Notes under the pieces: model-generated
What the model saw: the letters and a program-made list of their open reading frames with translations, nothing else
What the model was told of the DNA's origin: nothing
The model's database searches: none
Made by a program: the position numbers and the translations under genes
Assembly: GCA_963920705.1 (NCBI GenBank)
Contig: OY987240.1
Span: 8,473,676 to 8,537,675, forward strand
Direction of reading: 5' to 3'
Length of the DNA: 64,000 nt
DNA from: Odiellus spinosus
Taxonomy: Eukaryota; Arthropoda; Arachnida; Opiliones; Phalangiidae
In this document: positions 1 to 10,824 of the stretch, in pieces
How positions within the stretch are numbered: position 1 is the stretch's first letter
How the letters are laid out: each line of letters starts with the position of its first letter

Positions 1-789
1 GTTTCAAATTATGTTTCGATAATAATAAGGTAATTCATAGTCCCTTTGAAATTTGGGCGCGATTTTTGAATATTATTCAGTGGCAGCAGTCCAAGGTTAT
101 TTTAACAGAGGGAGGGCCAATAACTGGGGAGAAAGGGAAATAAGAAAGAGTGATGAAGTTAAGTTATTTTTTTAATCGGGGGAGGAACTTTAACGATTCT
201 AATTTTAATGTAATATCGTGACTGTACTTGTAGCCCGGCCGCCATTATCTTAAGTTTATTATACGCGCAACTCCCATTTATATTGTTCCCAATTACAAGG
301 CGCCATTCGCGAAAGTCTAGAAGTATTTACGAACTTTATAAAACACCATATAATGAAATATAATGTCGATATAAACATATTTGAGTAACCATATATCATA
401 GCCTCAGGAACAACAGGTTTCCTTATTTAAATTCAAAGGGCGAGTCTTAGGGAAAAATTATTATTTTAATTGGGCCTTGTTAAATTTAATCCCGCCAAGC
501 TTGCGAATTTAATCAGGATGAATGGATCAATCATATTAAAAGAAATTATTGATTTAGTTAATTATTTTTTAATTATTCGTAGCGCAGGAACATATTTTAA
601 TTTCACTTCTCTTATTACCATCGAATAATCTATTTTTGACAATTTTACAAAAAGAAAAAAAGCACCGGATTTTGTAAAAATTAAGGGGAAAAAGCCAGAA
701 AATTAGTTATTTCAATTCTTTCTCATAACTTAGCTGTTGACATTAATAAAAATTAACTCAAAGTAGACACTCAACTTATTTGTGACGAC
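1..789. other. unique AT-rich sequence, no gene seen
   Basis: I see no long frame, repeat family or RNA gene here. It would be downstream intron of the minus-strand RhoGEF exon at 5303-6084 if that gene continues to the left. No exon for the rest of the DH domain is recognisable in it. Confidence 0.5.
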
Positions 790-2092
790 ATTTCTACACC
801 TTTCTAAACCATTCTAGACCATTCCATTCTAAGCCATTCTAGACCATTCCATTCTAAGCCATTCTAGATCATCCTACATCATCCTAAACCATCCTACATC
901 GTCCTACATCATCCTAAGCCATCCTAAACCATCCTACATCGTCCTACATCATCCTAAGCCATCCTAAGCCATCCTAAGCCATCCTAAGCCATCCTAAGCC
1001 ATCCTAAGCCATCCTAAGCCATCCTAAGCCATCCTAAGCCATCCTAAGCCATCCTAAGCCATCCTAAGCCATCCTAAACCATCCTAAGCCATCCTAAACC
1101 ATCCTAAACCATCCTAAGCCATCCAAAACCATCCTACATCGTCCTACATCGTCCTACGCCATCCTAAGCCATCCTAAGCCATCCTAAGCCATCCTAAGCC
1201 ATCCTAAGCCATCATCCTAAGCCATCCTAAGCCATCCTAAGCCATCCTAAGCCATCCTAAGCCATCCTAAGCCGTCCTAAGCCATCCTAAGCCGTCCTAA
1301 GCCGTCCTAAGCCGTCCTAAACCGTCCTAAGCCGTCCTAAACCGTCCTACATCGTCCTACATCGTCCTACATCGTCCTACATCGTCCTACGCCATCCTAA
1401 GCCATCCTAAACCATCCTAAGCCATCCTAAGCCATCCTAAGCCATCATCCTAAGCCATCATCCTAAGCCATCCTAAGCCATCCTAAGCCATCCTAAGCCA
1501 TCCTAAGCCATCCTAAGCCATCCTAAGCCATCCTAAGCCATCCTAAGCCATCCTAAGCCATCCTAAGCCATCCTAAGCCATCCTAAGCCATCCTAAACCA
1601 TCCTAAACCATCCTAAACCATCCTAAACCATCCTAAACCATCCTAAACCATCCTAAACCATCCTAAACCATCCTAAACCATCCTAAACCATCCTAATCCA
1701 TCCTAATCCATCCTAATCCATCCTAATCCATCCTAATCCATCCTAATCCATCCTAATCCATCCTTATCCATCCTAATCCATCCTAATCCATCCTAATCCA
1801 TCCTAATCCATCCTTATCCATCCTAATCCATCCTTATCCATCCTAATCCATCCTAATCCATCCTTATCCATCCTTATCCATCCTAATCCATCCTAATCCA
1901 TCCTTATCCATCCTAATCCATCCTTATCCATCCTAATCCATCCTAATCCATCCTAATCCATCCTAATCCATCCTAATCCATCCTAATCCATCCTAATCCA
2001 TCCTAATCCATCCTTATCCATCCTTATCCATCCTAATCCATCCTAATCCATCCTAATCCATCCTAATCCATCCTAAACCATCCTAAACCATC
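790..2092. repeat. 10-bp tandem array (CCATCCTAAG family)
   Basis: About 125 tandem copies of a decamer of the form CCATCCTAAG. The variants are zoned: AAGCC units dominate the left half, then a block of AAACC units near 1590-1695, then AATCC with some TTATCC units to about 2070. Irregular units (CCATTCTAGA, CCTACATCGT) lie mainly near the left edge. Zoning like this is expected from local slippage or unequal exchange. The unit carries TAA, so no frame stays open. Confidence 0.95.
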
Positions 2093-2635
2093 ACGGGTTT
2101 TTGCAAATAATATTATAATAGACGCAGTTTCAGAAGAGAGATTTCGTAAACTTTCAAATTAATAATTGTCTCATTTGTTAGACTATTTTGTCGCGTTTGA
2201 AGGTACGCATTTAATCTTTCGTTGTCGAAAATCAATTTTCTCGAGACTTGACCTTTAAACGTAATTCGTTGGAAACAACCTATCATTTAGTAGGTTTTTG
2301 TTTTAGGGAGCTCGCGGTCGAAAATGGGAATATCCCGGAAATGAATTTATTTCTCGCGTGTCTGAGCTCGTAAAACAAAATGACTCGGAATTTGACTGGA
2401 AACTTTATTGCCAAGAAACGTGGAATAATTAAGTAGTCCAGGTTTTTAATTTTTCCATTTAGTGTCAAGTATAAATTTAATCTCTCCTAAACCGATGATG
2501 TTCAAGAGCAATTTGCAAAACTTTAAAATGAAAATTACGTAATATACTTCTGGAAAGTAATTAACAATAATTTTAATACGAAAGCCACGTTATCACTCGC
2601 AAGAATCAATTGTAGGCTCTACAAATTATTTTGAA
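2093..2635. other. unique sequence, no gene seen
   Basis: AT-rich with no recognisable coding exon. A 61-codon minus-strand frame at 2283-2468 has no homology I recognise. Confidence 0.4.
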
Positions 2636-2770
2636 AACTTCGAAAAATGACGATTATAAAATATGTATTGCATTTTTAAGACATATGTATATATTTTTTT
2701 TAATCGTTTTTTAACGATTTTTCCGAAAATGCTACTTAATTTCCATTTGGAGTTCATCAAAATTTGATCA
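2636..2770 (+). repeat. dispersed repeat Q, copy 1
   Basis: Shares the stretch around TTTTTAACGATTTTTCCG, and the flanking words for 'AATTTCCATTTGGAGTTCAT', with 11990-12135 (same orientation) and 12470-12668 (inverted). Short related pieces occur near 38540 and 55020. Class unknown; I found no terminal inverted repeats. Confidence 0.6.
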
Positions 2771-3774
2771 AAATTGAAACGATATTTGCTTTTCTCACGA
2801 AACACGTTAATTACGTCATCATAATGTAACCTTTTATGGTACGTAAGTAAACCGAAAGGTGGCACCCAATACTTTAATAAATAAAAAGTTTTCTCTCCGC
2901 CAACAGAGCGCGCTATTATCGTAATATATTTATAGATATTCTTGGGCGATTGCCAAGATTAACAGATATTCCTTAAAATGGAAAAATGAGTGTCAACAGG
3001 GGATTGTAAGGTCTAATTGACAGCTACCTATCACGAATTAGAGCGAGTAATCGCGAAGTAATCGACGAGCATCTCGTACCTATTTCGCGGGCAAGTCTAA
3101 TAATTAAATCGTATATAACTTCGCGAGCTAAATCCTGATAAGCAAATGTAAATTAGTCCATGGAATTTATTGGTGACGATCAATTTGTTGTTAATCTTCA
3201 CGATTGCCTAAATGTTTAACTTGGCTACAGCTTTCTCCAGTGACTTAGATTATTATTACAGAACCATTTGGTTGATGCTTGAATTAACAGGCTACACGGT
3301 TTGAAAAAACAGAAGTCGTACACCCAATTTTATTTTTAATTGGATTAGCTTTAATTGGTTAGTTCTCAAAGGGAGGGTGAGGAGAAAAATTAACGTTTAT
3401 CGATTCTATACTATTAAAAAGAATTGTTTGAGTGAGAAATGTTCTTGTACGAATTGCGCAAAAAAAAGAAGTAAAAGATTCAGATTTTGGGCATTGAATT
3501 AAAAGGAGATCCCGCGACAAGGTTCGTACAAAATTTTGGAACTTAATTTCCCTGACTTTTCCAGGTCTTCTCTGACAAAAAATCTATTTTCAAGAATTTA
3601 TTGTTACGAGCGAGCTCTTGGCAATTCGCGCTTTTATTTGACATAGTTTATCAACCAACGTCAGGATAGTTCACTCGGAATATGAAAAAATTTTTTAGAA
3701 CCTTTAGGAAATATTTTCAGTTTAAAATAATTACATTAAAATTAATTGGTCAACCAATCGTAAACAGTTCCTTG
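2771..3774. other. unique sequence, no gene seen
   Basis: No gene or repeat family recognised. The words near 3545-3570 (TTCCCTGACTTTTCC) foreshadow the tandem array that starts around 3775. Confidence 0.4.
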
Positions 3775-4645
3775 ACACGTACCAAAATAGTTCATTTATC
3801 CGACCATTTGAGGTCATTTTCAAATTCCCTGACCTTTTCGGCAAATTTACCAATTCCCTGACTTTCTTCCGTTTTGGGGTAACTTTCAAATTCTCTGACT
3901 TTTCTGACCTTTTGGGTCAATTTTCAAATTCCCCGATTTTATGACCTTTTGGGGCCAATTTTCAAATTATTTGACCTTTTCCTGACCTTTCGGCGCCCAT
4001 TTTAAAATTACCTGACTTTCCCCTGACCTTTTGAGGCCAATTTTAAAATTCCCTGACCTTTTTGGGCCAGTTTTGAAATTCCCTGATCTTTTGGGGCCAA
4101 TTTCAAAATTATCTGACTTTTCCTTGACCTTTTGGCGCCCATTTTAAAATTACCTGACTTTTCCCTGACCTTTTGGCGCCCATTTTAAAATTACCTGACT
4201 TTTCCCTGACCTTTTGGGGCAATTTTAAATTTCCCTGACTTTTTTGGGCCAATTTTGAAATTCCCTGACCTTTTTGGGCCAATTTTGAAATTCCCTGACC
4301 TTTTGGGGCCAATTTAAAAATTATATGACTTTTCCCTGACCCTTTGGCGCCCATTTTAAAATTACCTGACTTTTCCCTGACCTTTTGAGGCCAATTTTAA
4401 AATTCCCTGACCTTTTTGGGCCAGTTTTGAAATTCCCTGATCTTTTGGGGCCAATTTCAAAATTATCTGACTTTTCCCTGACCTTTTGGCGCCAATTTTA
4501 AAATTCTCTGACCTTTTGGAACCAATTTCAAAATTCCCTGATCTTTTGGAACCAATTTCAAAATTCCCTGATATTTTGGGGCCAATTTCAAAATTCCCTG
4601 ATCTTTTGGGGCCAATTTCAAAATTCCCTAACTTTCCAGGTCGTG
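3775..4645. repeat. about 30-bp tandem array (CCTGACCTTTTGGGGCCAATTT family)
   Basis: Irregular tandem units of 28-32 bp, each with CCTGACYTTT followed by GGGGCCAATTTT(A/C)AAATT. The left flank (TTCCTTGACACGTA, 3771 on) is shared with the left flank of the array at 8060-8660, so the two arrays are copies of one repeat-bearing element. The unit resembles the subterminal sequence of element V at 28732-29055. Confidence 0.9.
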
Positions 4646-5300
4646 TACGAAGTCTGTTTATTTACAGAAGCATAATTAATAATAATAAAATCCCTCGTTT
4701 TTCCACTTCTTCCTCCCTTTAGTGGGTATTGAGTAACGTTAACCGAGTTACGTCACAACGTAATTGTTGTAAAAGAAGAGACATAATCCCTTTGGAAGTA
4801 ACGCGCGCGTAATCATAATGAGTGACAGCTGACGTTTACAAGTTATTATACGAAGGCCTTGAGGATGTAATGATTAGGAATATAAAAGAGGCACCCTTTC
4901 AAAACTAATTTTGAACAAAACGAAACGCGTCGAAGCGGTAAATATTACTATTGTAACGTTAAAATTTAATTGTTTTACGCCTAGTTAATTAGCCAACTGT
5001 TAAAACTTTCTTATTCAAAACAGATTCCTAGTCTATGAAATGCTGGCGAACAATATGTCAAGTAGTCATACTTATTTTAATTAGCGTATGATGTAATCAA
5101 GCTTTTTATCCATATATACTTCAAAACGTATGTTACGTAATATTTATCTTGGTGGGGTTTTAGAAAATTTTCCCATTTTCCCCAAATGTTTTCTAAAATG
5201 ATTTAAGGCGTTTCATACAGATCTTATTAGATGACTTGTACTTAGACTTATTAGATAAGTACTTAGACGAAGAATCAAAAATTGTATATAAACTTCAATT
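4646..5300. other. intron sequence downstream of the RhoGEF exon
   Basis: It follows the splice donor at 5301-5302 when read on the minus strand. I see no further exon of the gene here; the DH domain must continue in an exon beyond the left edge of the window. Confidence 0.5.
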
Positions 5301-5302
5301 AC

Positions 5303-6084
5303 CTGAATGATTTGCTTCAAGTCCGAGACGTAAGTCCTCTCTGTCTCGACAATCTCCAAGAGAACTCTGTCGATATGAGTCAAACCGGAACTGGTCACGA
5401 TCGCGGACGATATCACACCCGTCGCGTTACCACCACCACCACCGGGAAGGCACGACGCGTTCGACGAAGAAGCCACGGACCCTAGAGGGGAATTGGGCGA
5501 AGGAGTCACGAGTCCCCGAGTATAGGGCGGAGTCGTGTCCAGCGCGAGCGTAGCGCCGCCACCGGAAGCGGCGCTTTGAGAGGAACAAGCCCCGTTGATC
5601 TTGGACGACGTCTTGACGTCTTCCTCGCTGGCGTCATCGTCCAAACTTTCGATGCTAGCCAAATAAGATTTTTTCACGTCCATAGCGTTCCGGGGCAAAG
5701 AGGAAGAACTTGACGAAGAACTCGAGGACAAGGAACTAGCGCTGAGAGGACGCTTATTCTTGCCACCAACGCCGCTGTCCGAGTAATTGAGGCGCCCGGC
5801 AGCCCCCGTCGCGCTACTCGACACGCTACTCGAGGAAGACGAAGACACTGAGGTAATCGTGACGCGCGGAACGAAACGGGAGATCGATTCCGAGGTAGAA
5901 GACGCGGTCGAATCCGGTTGGCAACGTTCTTGGACGGGTGATAAGTTACCGGGACCGGAACGACTAAAGGAGGACGACGAGGCCTCGGGATTGGCATCGC
6001 CATTCGTTTCTTCATCGCCTTTGTTTTGAGCTATCAAAGAGTCGTACATGTCCAGCAAAGCGGAAGCGATGTCCACTGACTGAC
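5303..6084 (-). CDS. internal exon of a PLEKHG-type RhoGEF (partial gene)
   Basis: One exon of 782 bp. On the minus strand a pyrimidine-rich tract and CAG acceptor (AG at 6086-6085) open it in codon phase 2, and a CAG/GTAATT donor (GT at 5302-5301) closes it in phase 0. It therefore encodes 260 complete codons. Residues 1-230 are low complexity: long serine runs, a glycine run, and acidic patches (SLDDDASEEDVK). Such linkers are common in front of DH domains. The last 25 or so residues, from LTHIDRVLLEIVETERTYV to KQIIQ, match the first helix (CR1) of the DH domain and are closest to the PLEKHG1/2/3 family, which activates Rho GTPases at the membrane and cytoskeleton. That assignment is from family knowledge. 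The exon is GC- and CpG-rich against an AT-rich background. The rest of the DH and the PH domain are not in the window. Another Dbl-family GEF is the main alternative. Confidence 0.85.
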
Positions 6085-6279
6085 CTGATAAGGAGAGAAA
6101 CAAATAAGAAATACGGTTAAGGTCTCGACGTTTATGGTAATTAGCGTAATTTCTTCAAAGATTTCGCGGAAAGCGTAGGTGATTTCGTGTATATGTTGGA
6201 CTCCACGGTTTCTATAGTATTGAAACCTTGATAATCTCTAAAAATAACAGTTGTAATCGTGAAATCATATCTAAACATC

Positions 6280-6801
6280 GGCTTAGGTTCATTTGCTCGA
6301 CTTCCAATTGATCGACAAGGAGTCCGTTTGATCGACTACCATTTGATCGACTCCCATTTGATCGACAAGCCATTCCAATTGATCGACAGCCCAGTTTTTT
6401 AGCGAGTAACGAATATAGGTCAAAGTTTTTTTGCAAGAAACTATAAAGTATAAAGTACTTACGACCCGTCACTCTTGTAATATTTTAGGTTAGGTTAGAT
6501 TGGTTAGGTTAGGTTAGGTTGGTTAATCTATTTATAATCGTTATTACGAAGTTGACCAATTGGGAAACGATCAAATGCACCCATTGTTGTCGGTAATTTG
6601 GGATTAGGCATCAATCATTTGATCCCTTTGTCGATCGTTTGGGAGTCGATCAAGTGGACGCTTTGTCGATCATTTGGGAGTCGATCAAGTGGACCTTTTG
6701 TCGATCATTTGGGAGTCTATCAATTGTGAGTCGATCATTTGGGTGTCGATCAAGTGGACCTCTTGTCGATCATTTGGGAGTCGATCAAGTGGACCCAAAT
6801 C
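6280..6801 (+). mobile_element. T1: Foldback-like element with TTAGG core
   Basis: The element is flanked by a perfect 9-bp duplication, CTAAACATC (6271-6279 and 6802-6810). Its ends form an imperfect 22-bp inverted repeat (GGCTTAGGTTCATTTGCTCG against the reverse complement of the right end). The left arm repeats words ending TTTGATCGAC. The right arm repeats the inverse, GTCGATCATTTGGGAG. Between them lies a run of TTAGG. Foldback elements of Drosophila (MULE-related) also have arms of short tandem repeats and 9-bp duplications. No coding capacity. T4 at 49369-49953 is a close copy with more left-arm units. Confidence 0.85.
6485..6522 (+). repeat. TTAGG run inside T1
   Basis: Five or more TTAGGT-type units, interrupted once by GATTGG. 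The same interruption occurs in T4, so the run was copied with the element and is not a telomere repair scar. Confidence 0.85.
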
Positions 6802-7253
6802 CTAAACATCAACGTATACCTTTCCCACGCGGACGAAAAACGAGAACCTCTACAAGTTTCAGCACCACAAAACCACTTCATAATATAAACTAGATGATTT
6901 TAAACTTTCGAAAGGATAATTTAACGGCTAACAACTTTGACTGCCCGACCACATACGTACTAAACTTGATTTGTATATAATAAAAAAAAAAATAACGGAC
7001 CTATCGAGCGATTTATCTAACATTTTCTAATTGTATCCCCTTATTTTAAATTTAAAACATGACCAAAAAAGAAAGATGATTTAGCGGATATTCAGTTCAA
7101 CGGATCTGAATAATATTTCAACTTATAGGGTGAGATAATTGAGGTTAAACCTTCCGTGAGATGGAAATAATACCGCTGCCCGAAAGAACTTTTCAAATTA
7201 TTTGATTATCAAATGGCGGTCTCCTTCAAGGGCGTTCAGCTCCGTTAACCAAG
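6802..7253. other. unique sequence, no gene seen
   Basis: No coding exon, RNA or repeat family recognised between T1 and B1. Confidence 0.4.
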
Positions 7254-7260
7254 ATACTAG

Positions 7261-7678
7261 CAGAGGTATATAATAACCCCCTTCGGGGGGAAGTATGAAA
7301 GGTAGGCAAAATCGACGAACAACGAGTGCCCGGCGTAAATCGCGGCGGATCGACACACCGCTTTACTCCCAAAAAATAGTTACACCATTTTGAACCTCAC
7401 TAAATTTTCCCTACGGGCACTTCCGGAACTCGCGAGCCGAAGTCAACCTTCGACTCCATTTTAACAGACAGCCTGACTCCCGAGACAGGAAGTTCTAAAC
7501 GCAAATCGAGCCGTCTTGTTTATACAAAGACTATTTACTAGAGTAGCGACATTGAGAAGTCCAGCGCGAGCTAATGGCCTAGATAGTCAGCAGCGGGCTC
7601 TCGTTGTTCGTGATTTTTAGCATCGGTAGTATAGGGGCTTTCATACTTCCTCCCGAAGGGGGTTATTATATACCTCTG
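7261..7678 (+). mobile_element. B1: non-autonomous DNA transposon, family B
   Basis: 418 bp with inverted ends starting CAGAGGTATATAATAACCCC and ending in the reverse complement. A perfect 7-bp duplication, ATACTAG, flanks it (7254-7260, 7679-7685). It is near identical to B2 (14645-15063). It has no transposase. The CA...TG ends and 7-bp duplication are shared with families A, C and K. Drosophila 1360/Hoppel (P superfamily) has 7-bp duplications, so a P-like origin is possible but unproven. Confidence 0.9.
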
Positions 7679-7994
7679 ATACTAGGTATAGTCTCACGTA
7701 TTTTCAGCTAATAAAACCACGGAGTTTCCAAAACACGGAGAAGAATACAGCTCGGAATCGGATAACGAATCCATTGAAAACTTTTAATATTATAATCTCG
7801 GATAAATTGTTCGAGTTAATATCAGACGCGTATGAAATGATGGATACGAATTAGACCCGGAGACGAATTTTGCGAATCTATATCATTATTCCCACGAGAT
7901 TTCCAGGTTTTCTACGTATGTATGAACCATGAATGTTTTCGTTTTACTTAATTTAGTTACATCAGGTTATTTCAATCAAATCTTCAATTATAGG

Positions 7995-8045
7995 GGAGGC
8001 GCCCGCTCCATCAGAGTGTAACCGTGGTAACGTTCGCGCCGATTA
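7995..8045 (+). repeat. fragment of repeat H
   Basis: About 45 bp (AGGCGCCCG...CATCAGAGTGTAACCGTGG...CGCGCC) matches the centre of the large palindrome at 15582-15626 with a few substitutions. Confidence 0.6.
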
Positions 8046-8059
8046 CATAGTAATCACAA

Positions 8060-8660
8060 TAAGTTCCTTGACACGTATCCAAATATTTATCTGACCTTTA
8101 TAGAGCAATTTTCAAATTACATGACTTTTTTCTGACCTTTTGAGGCTAATTTTCAAATTCTGACTTTCCCTGACCTTTAGGGGCCAGTTTTCAAATTCTC
8201 TGACTTTTCTTGACCTTTTGGAGTCAAATTCCCTGACCTTTAGGGCCAATTTCAAATTCCCTGACCCTTTGGGGCCAATTTTCAAATTCCCTGACCCTTT
8301 GGGGCCAATTTTCAAATTCCCTGACCCTTTGGGGCCAATTTTCAAATTCCCTGACTTTTTGGGGCCAAATTTTCAAATTCCCTGACCTTTTGGGGGCAAA
8401 TTTTCAAATTCCCTGACCTTTTGGGGGCAAATTTTCAAATTCCCTGACCTTTTGAGGGCAAATTTTCAAATTCCCTGACCTTTTGGGGCCAATTTTCAAA
8501 TTTCCTTACCTTTTCCCTGACCTTTTGGGACTAATTTTCAAACTCCCTGACTTTTCCTGACCTCTTGTAACTAATTTTCAAACTCCCTGACTTTTCCTGA
8601 CCTTTTGGAACTAATTTTCAAACTCCCTGACTTTTCCCTGACCTTTTAGTTTTCCAATAC
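8060..8660. repeat. about 30-bp tandem array, second copy
   Basis: Units of the CCTGACCYTTTGGGGCCAATTTTCAAATT type, together with the left flank TTCCTTGACACGTA, match the array at 3775-4645. The central units are almost identical to each other; the outer ones are degraded. Confidence 0.9.
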
Positions 8661-9214
8661 GTATTTTTGTACACCAATTAGATCCATTTACACGTATTAC
8701 CAAAATTCTAGAATAAAAAGAGTTTAAAAAATTCTCAAAGGTTTCCTGGTAGCTTTAAGAATTATTCGGGCAGGTCGTTTCGGTTACTACCGCAATAAAC
8801 AGCCATTGTCACGTTACTCTCGAGAGAACGATGAGCAGTGAGTCATACGGGTCTGGCCTCTACATAATAGGATGTTTTTTTATTATATTTCAGGAATATT
8901 ACAATGTATATAAAACACGTATTAAGTAAGGAATATACAGGGCCGGAAACTATCAAAATCCCCTCGGAGATTAAGGGGGGATGTGGATTTTATCATCGGG
9001 GTCCGGTTTTGGAATAGAGCGAGAACTAGCCGCCGAAGAGTCTGACCCAAAGTATCAAAAGGTATCATCTATGCTATTGAAATTTTTTTATTTCTTTATT
9101 AGATTAGTATCAAATTTACCCCGTTTTGAACTCTTTCTTAAAGTGAGGCTGTCACGGTTTATTCACAAAAGCATTTTCAATATGCAGGGTTCCTACAACT
9201 TTTTCCAAATTGTT
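8661..9214. other. unique sequence, no gene seen
   Basis: No gene recognised. The plus-strand frame starting at 8981 is short and runs into the tandem array, so I treat it as chance. Confidence 0.4.
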
Positions 9215-10280
9215 TTCCCCGAAATTTCCAGGTTTTTTCCACAAATATTTCCTCGAAATTTCCGGGTTTTTTCCCACAAATATTTCCCCGAAATTTCCGG
9301 GTTTTTTCCCACAAATATTTCCCCGAAATTTCTAGGTTTTTTTTTACAAATATTTCCCCGAAATTTCTAGGTTTCTTTTACAAATATTTCCCCGAAATTT
9401 CCAGGTTTTTTCCCCACAATTATTTTCCCCGAAATTTCCAGGTTTTTTCCCACAATTATTTCCAAAATTTCCAGGTTTTTTCCCACAAATATTTCCCCGA
9501 AATTTCCAGGTTTTTTCCCACAAATATTTCCAAAATTTCCAGGTTTTTTCCCACAAATATTTCCCCAAAATTTCCAGTTTTTTTTTAACAAATATTTTCC
9601 AGAAATTTCCAGGTTTTTTTTACAAATATTTTCCCGAAATTTCCAGGTTTTTTTTCCCAAAAATATTTCCCCGAAATTTCAAGGTTTTTTCCCACAATTA
9701 TTTCCCTGAAATTTCCAGGTTTTTTCCCACAAATATTTCCCCGAAATTTCCAGGTTTTTTCCCCACAATTATTTTCCCCGAAATTTCCAGGTTTTTTCCC
9801 ACAATTATTTCCAAAATTTCCAGGTTTTTTCCCACAAATATTTCCCCGAAATTTCCAGGTTTTTTCCCACAAATATTTCCAAAATTTCCAGGTTTTTTCC
9901 CACAAATATTTCCCCAAAATTTCCAGTTTTTTTTTAACAAATATTTTCCAGAAATTTCCAGGTTTTTTTTACAAATATTTTCCCGAAATTTCCAGGTTTT
10001 TTTTCCCAAAAATATTTCCCCGAAATTTCAAGGTTTTTTCCCACAATTATTTCCCTGAAATTTCCAGGTTTTTTCCCACAAATATTTCCCCGAAATTTCC
10101 AGGTTTTTTCCCACAAATATTTCCCCGAAATTTCCAGGTTTTTTCCCACAAATATTTTCCCAAAATTTCCAGGTTTTTTAAAACAAATATTTTCCCGAAA
10201 TTTCCAGGTTTTTTTATAACAAATATTTTCCCGAAATTTCCAGGTTTTTTTTCCACAATATTTCCCGAAATTTCCTGCAA
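9215..10280. repeat. about 34-bp tandem array with a 349-bp higher-order repeat
   Basis: Roughly 31 units of CCCGAAATTTCCAGGTTTTTT followed by CCCACAAATATTT. A block of about ten distinguishable units is itself duplicated in tandem: landmarks at 9401 and 9750, and at 9681 and 10030, are both exactly 349 bp apart. This is a recent block duplication on top of older unit divergence. Confidence 0.95.
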
Positions 10281-10824
10281 TACTACGTCTGTCAACTGGC
10301 AGAGGTATACAATTTTAATTTTAATAGTATGATAAAAATTAAAATATAATCCATATAAATTCGTTAAACAATGGTGACAACCTCACTTAAAATTTTTTAA
10401 AACTGGTGAAATTGGGTTGCATCTAGGATGGACCTTATATTACCACAGCAAAGGTTTTTTTTTTTTTTATAAGAATTATGGTACCTTTAAATGCCGCAAC
10501 TATATAAATATATTATATTATGTTGCGTAATGGGTTATGAATGGTATCAATATCTATTCATAAAACTGGCTTTGCCTGATATATACTCGGGACGAAGGGT
10601 AGTTGTCCCTACGGTCATAGCTATCAACGTTTGATACTCAATGCTAAACATCGTAAGATAAAAAATAGTCTCGGACAGGTCCCCTTCTTAAATGACATAA
10701 ATTAATCACTTATTATCGAGAATGAAGTAAAGGTCGCGCATTCTTTGACCAAAATCTCAAAATCTAAATTATATCCGTGAGAATTTTAAAGTAAAATATT
10801 AAAAGCATTTCCCCTAGATGTCTT
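10281..10824. other. unique sequence, no gene seen
   Basis: AT-rich with a poly(T) run near 10457. No coding or repeat signal recognised. Confidence 0.4.

Noticed and set aside
5282-6029. Frames in the other reading frames and strand across the RhoGEF exon (113, 80 and 67 codons)
   Set aside because: Shadows of the GC-rich exon; only the called frame has splice sites in phase and a DH-domain match.
6485-6522. Interstitial telomere or chromosome end
   Set aside because: TTAGG runs are only a few units long and always sit in the core of T elements with duplicated target sites.
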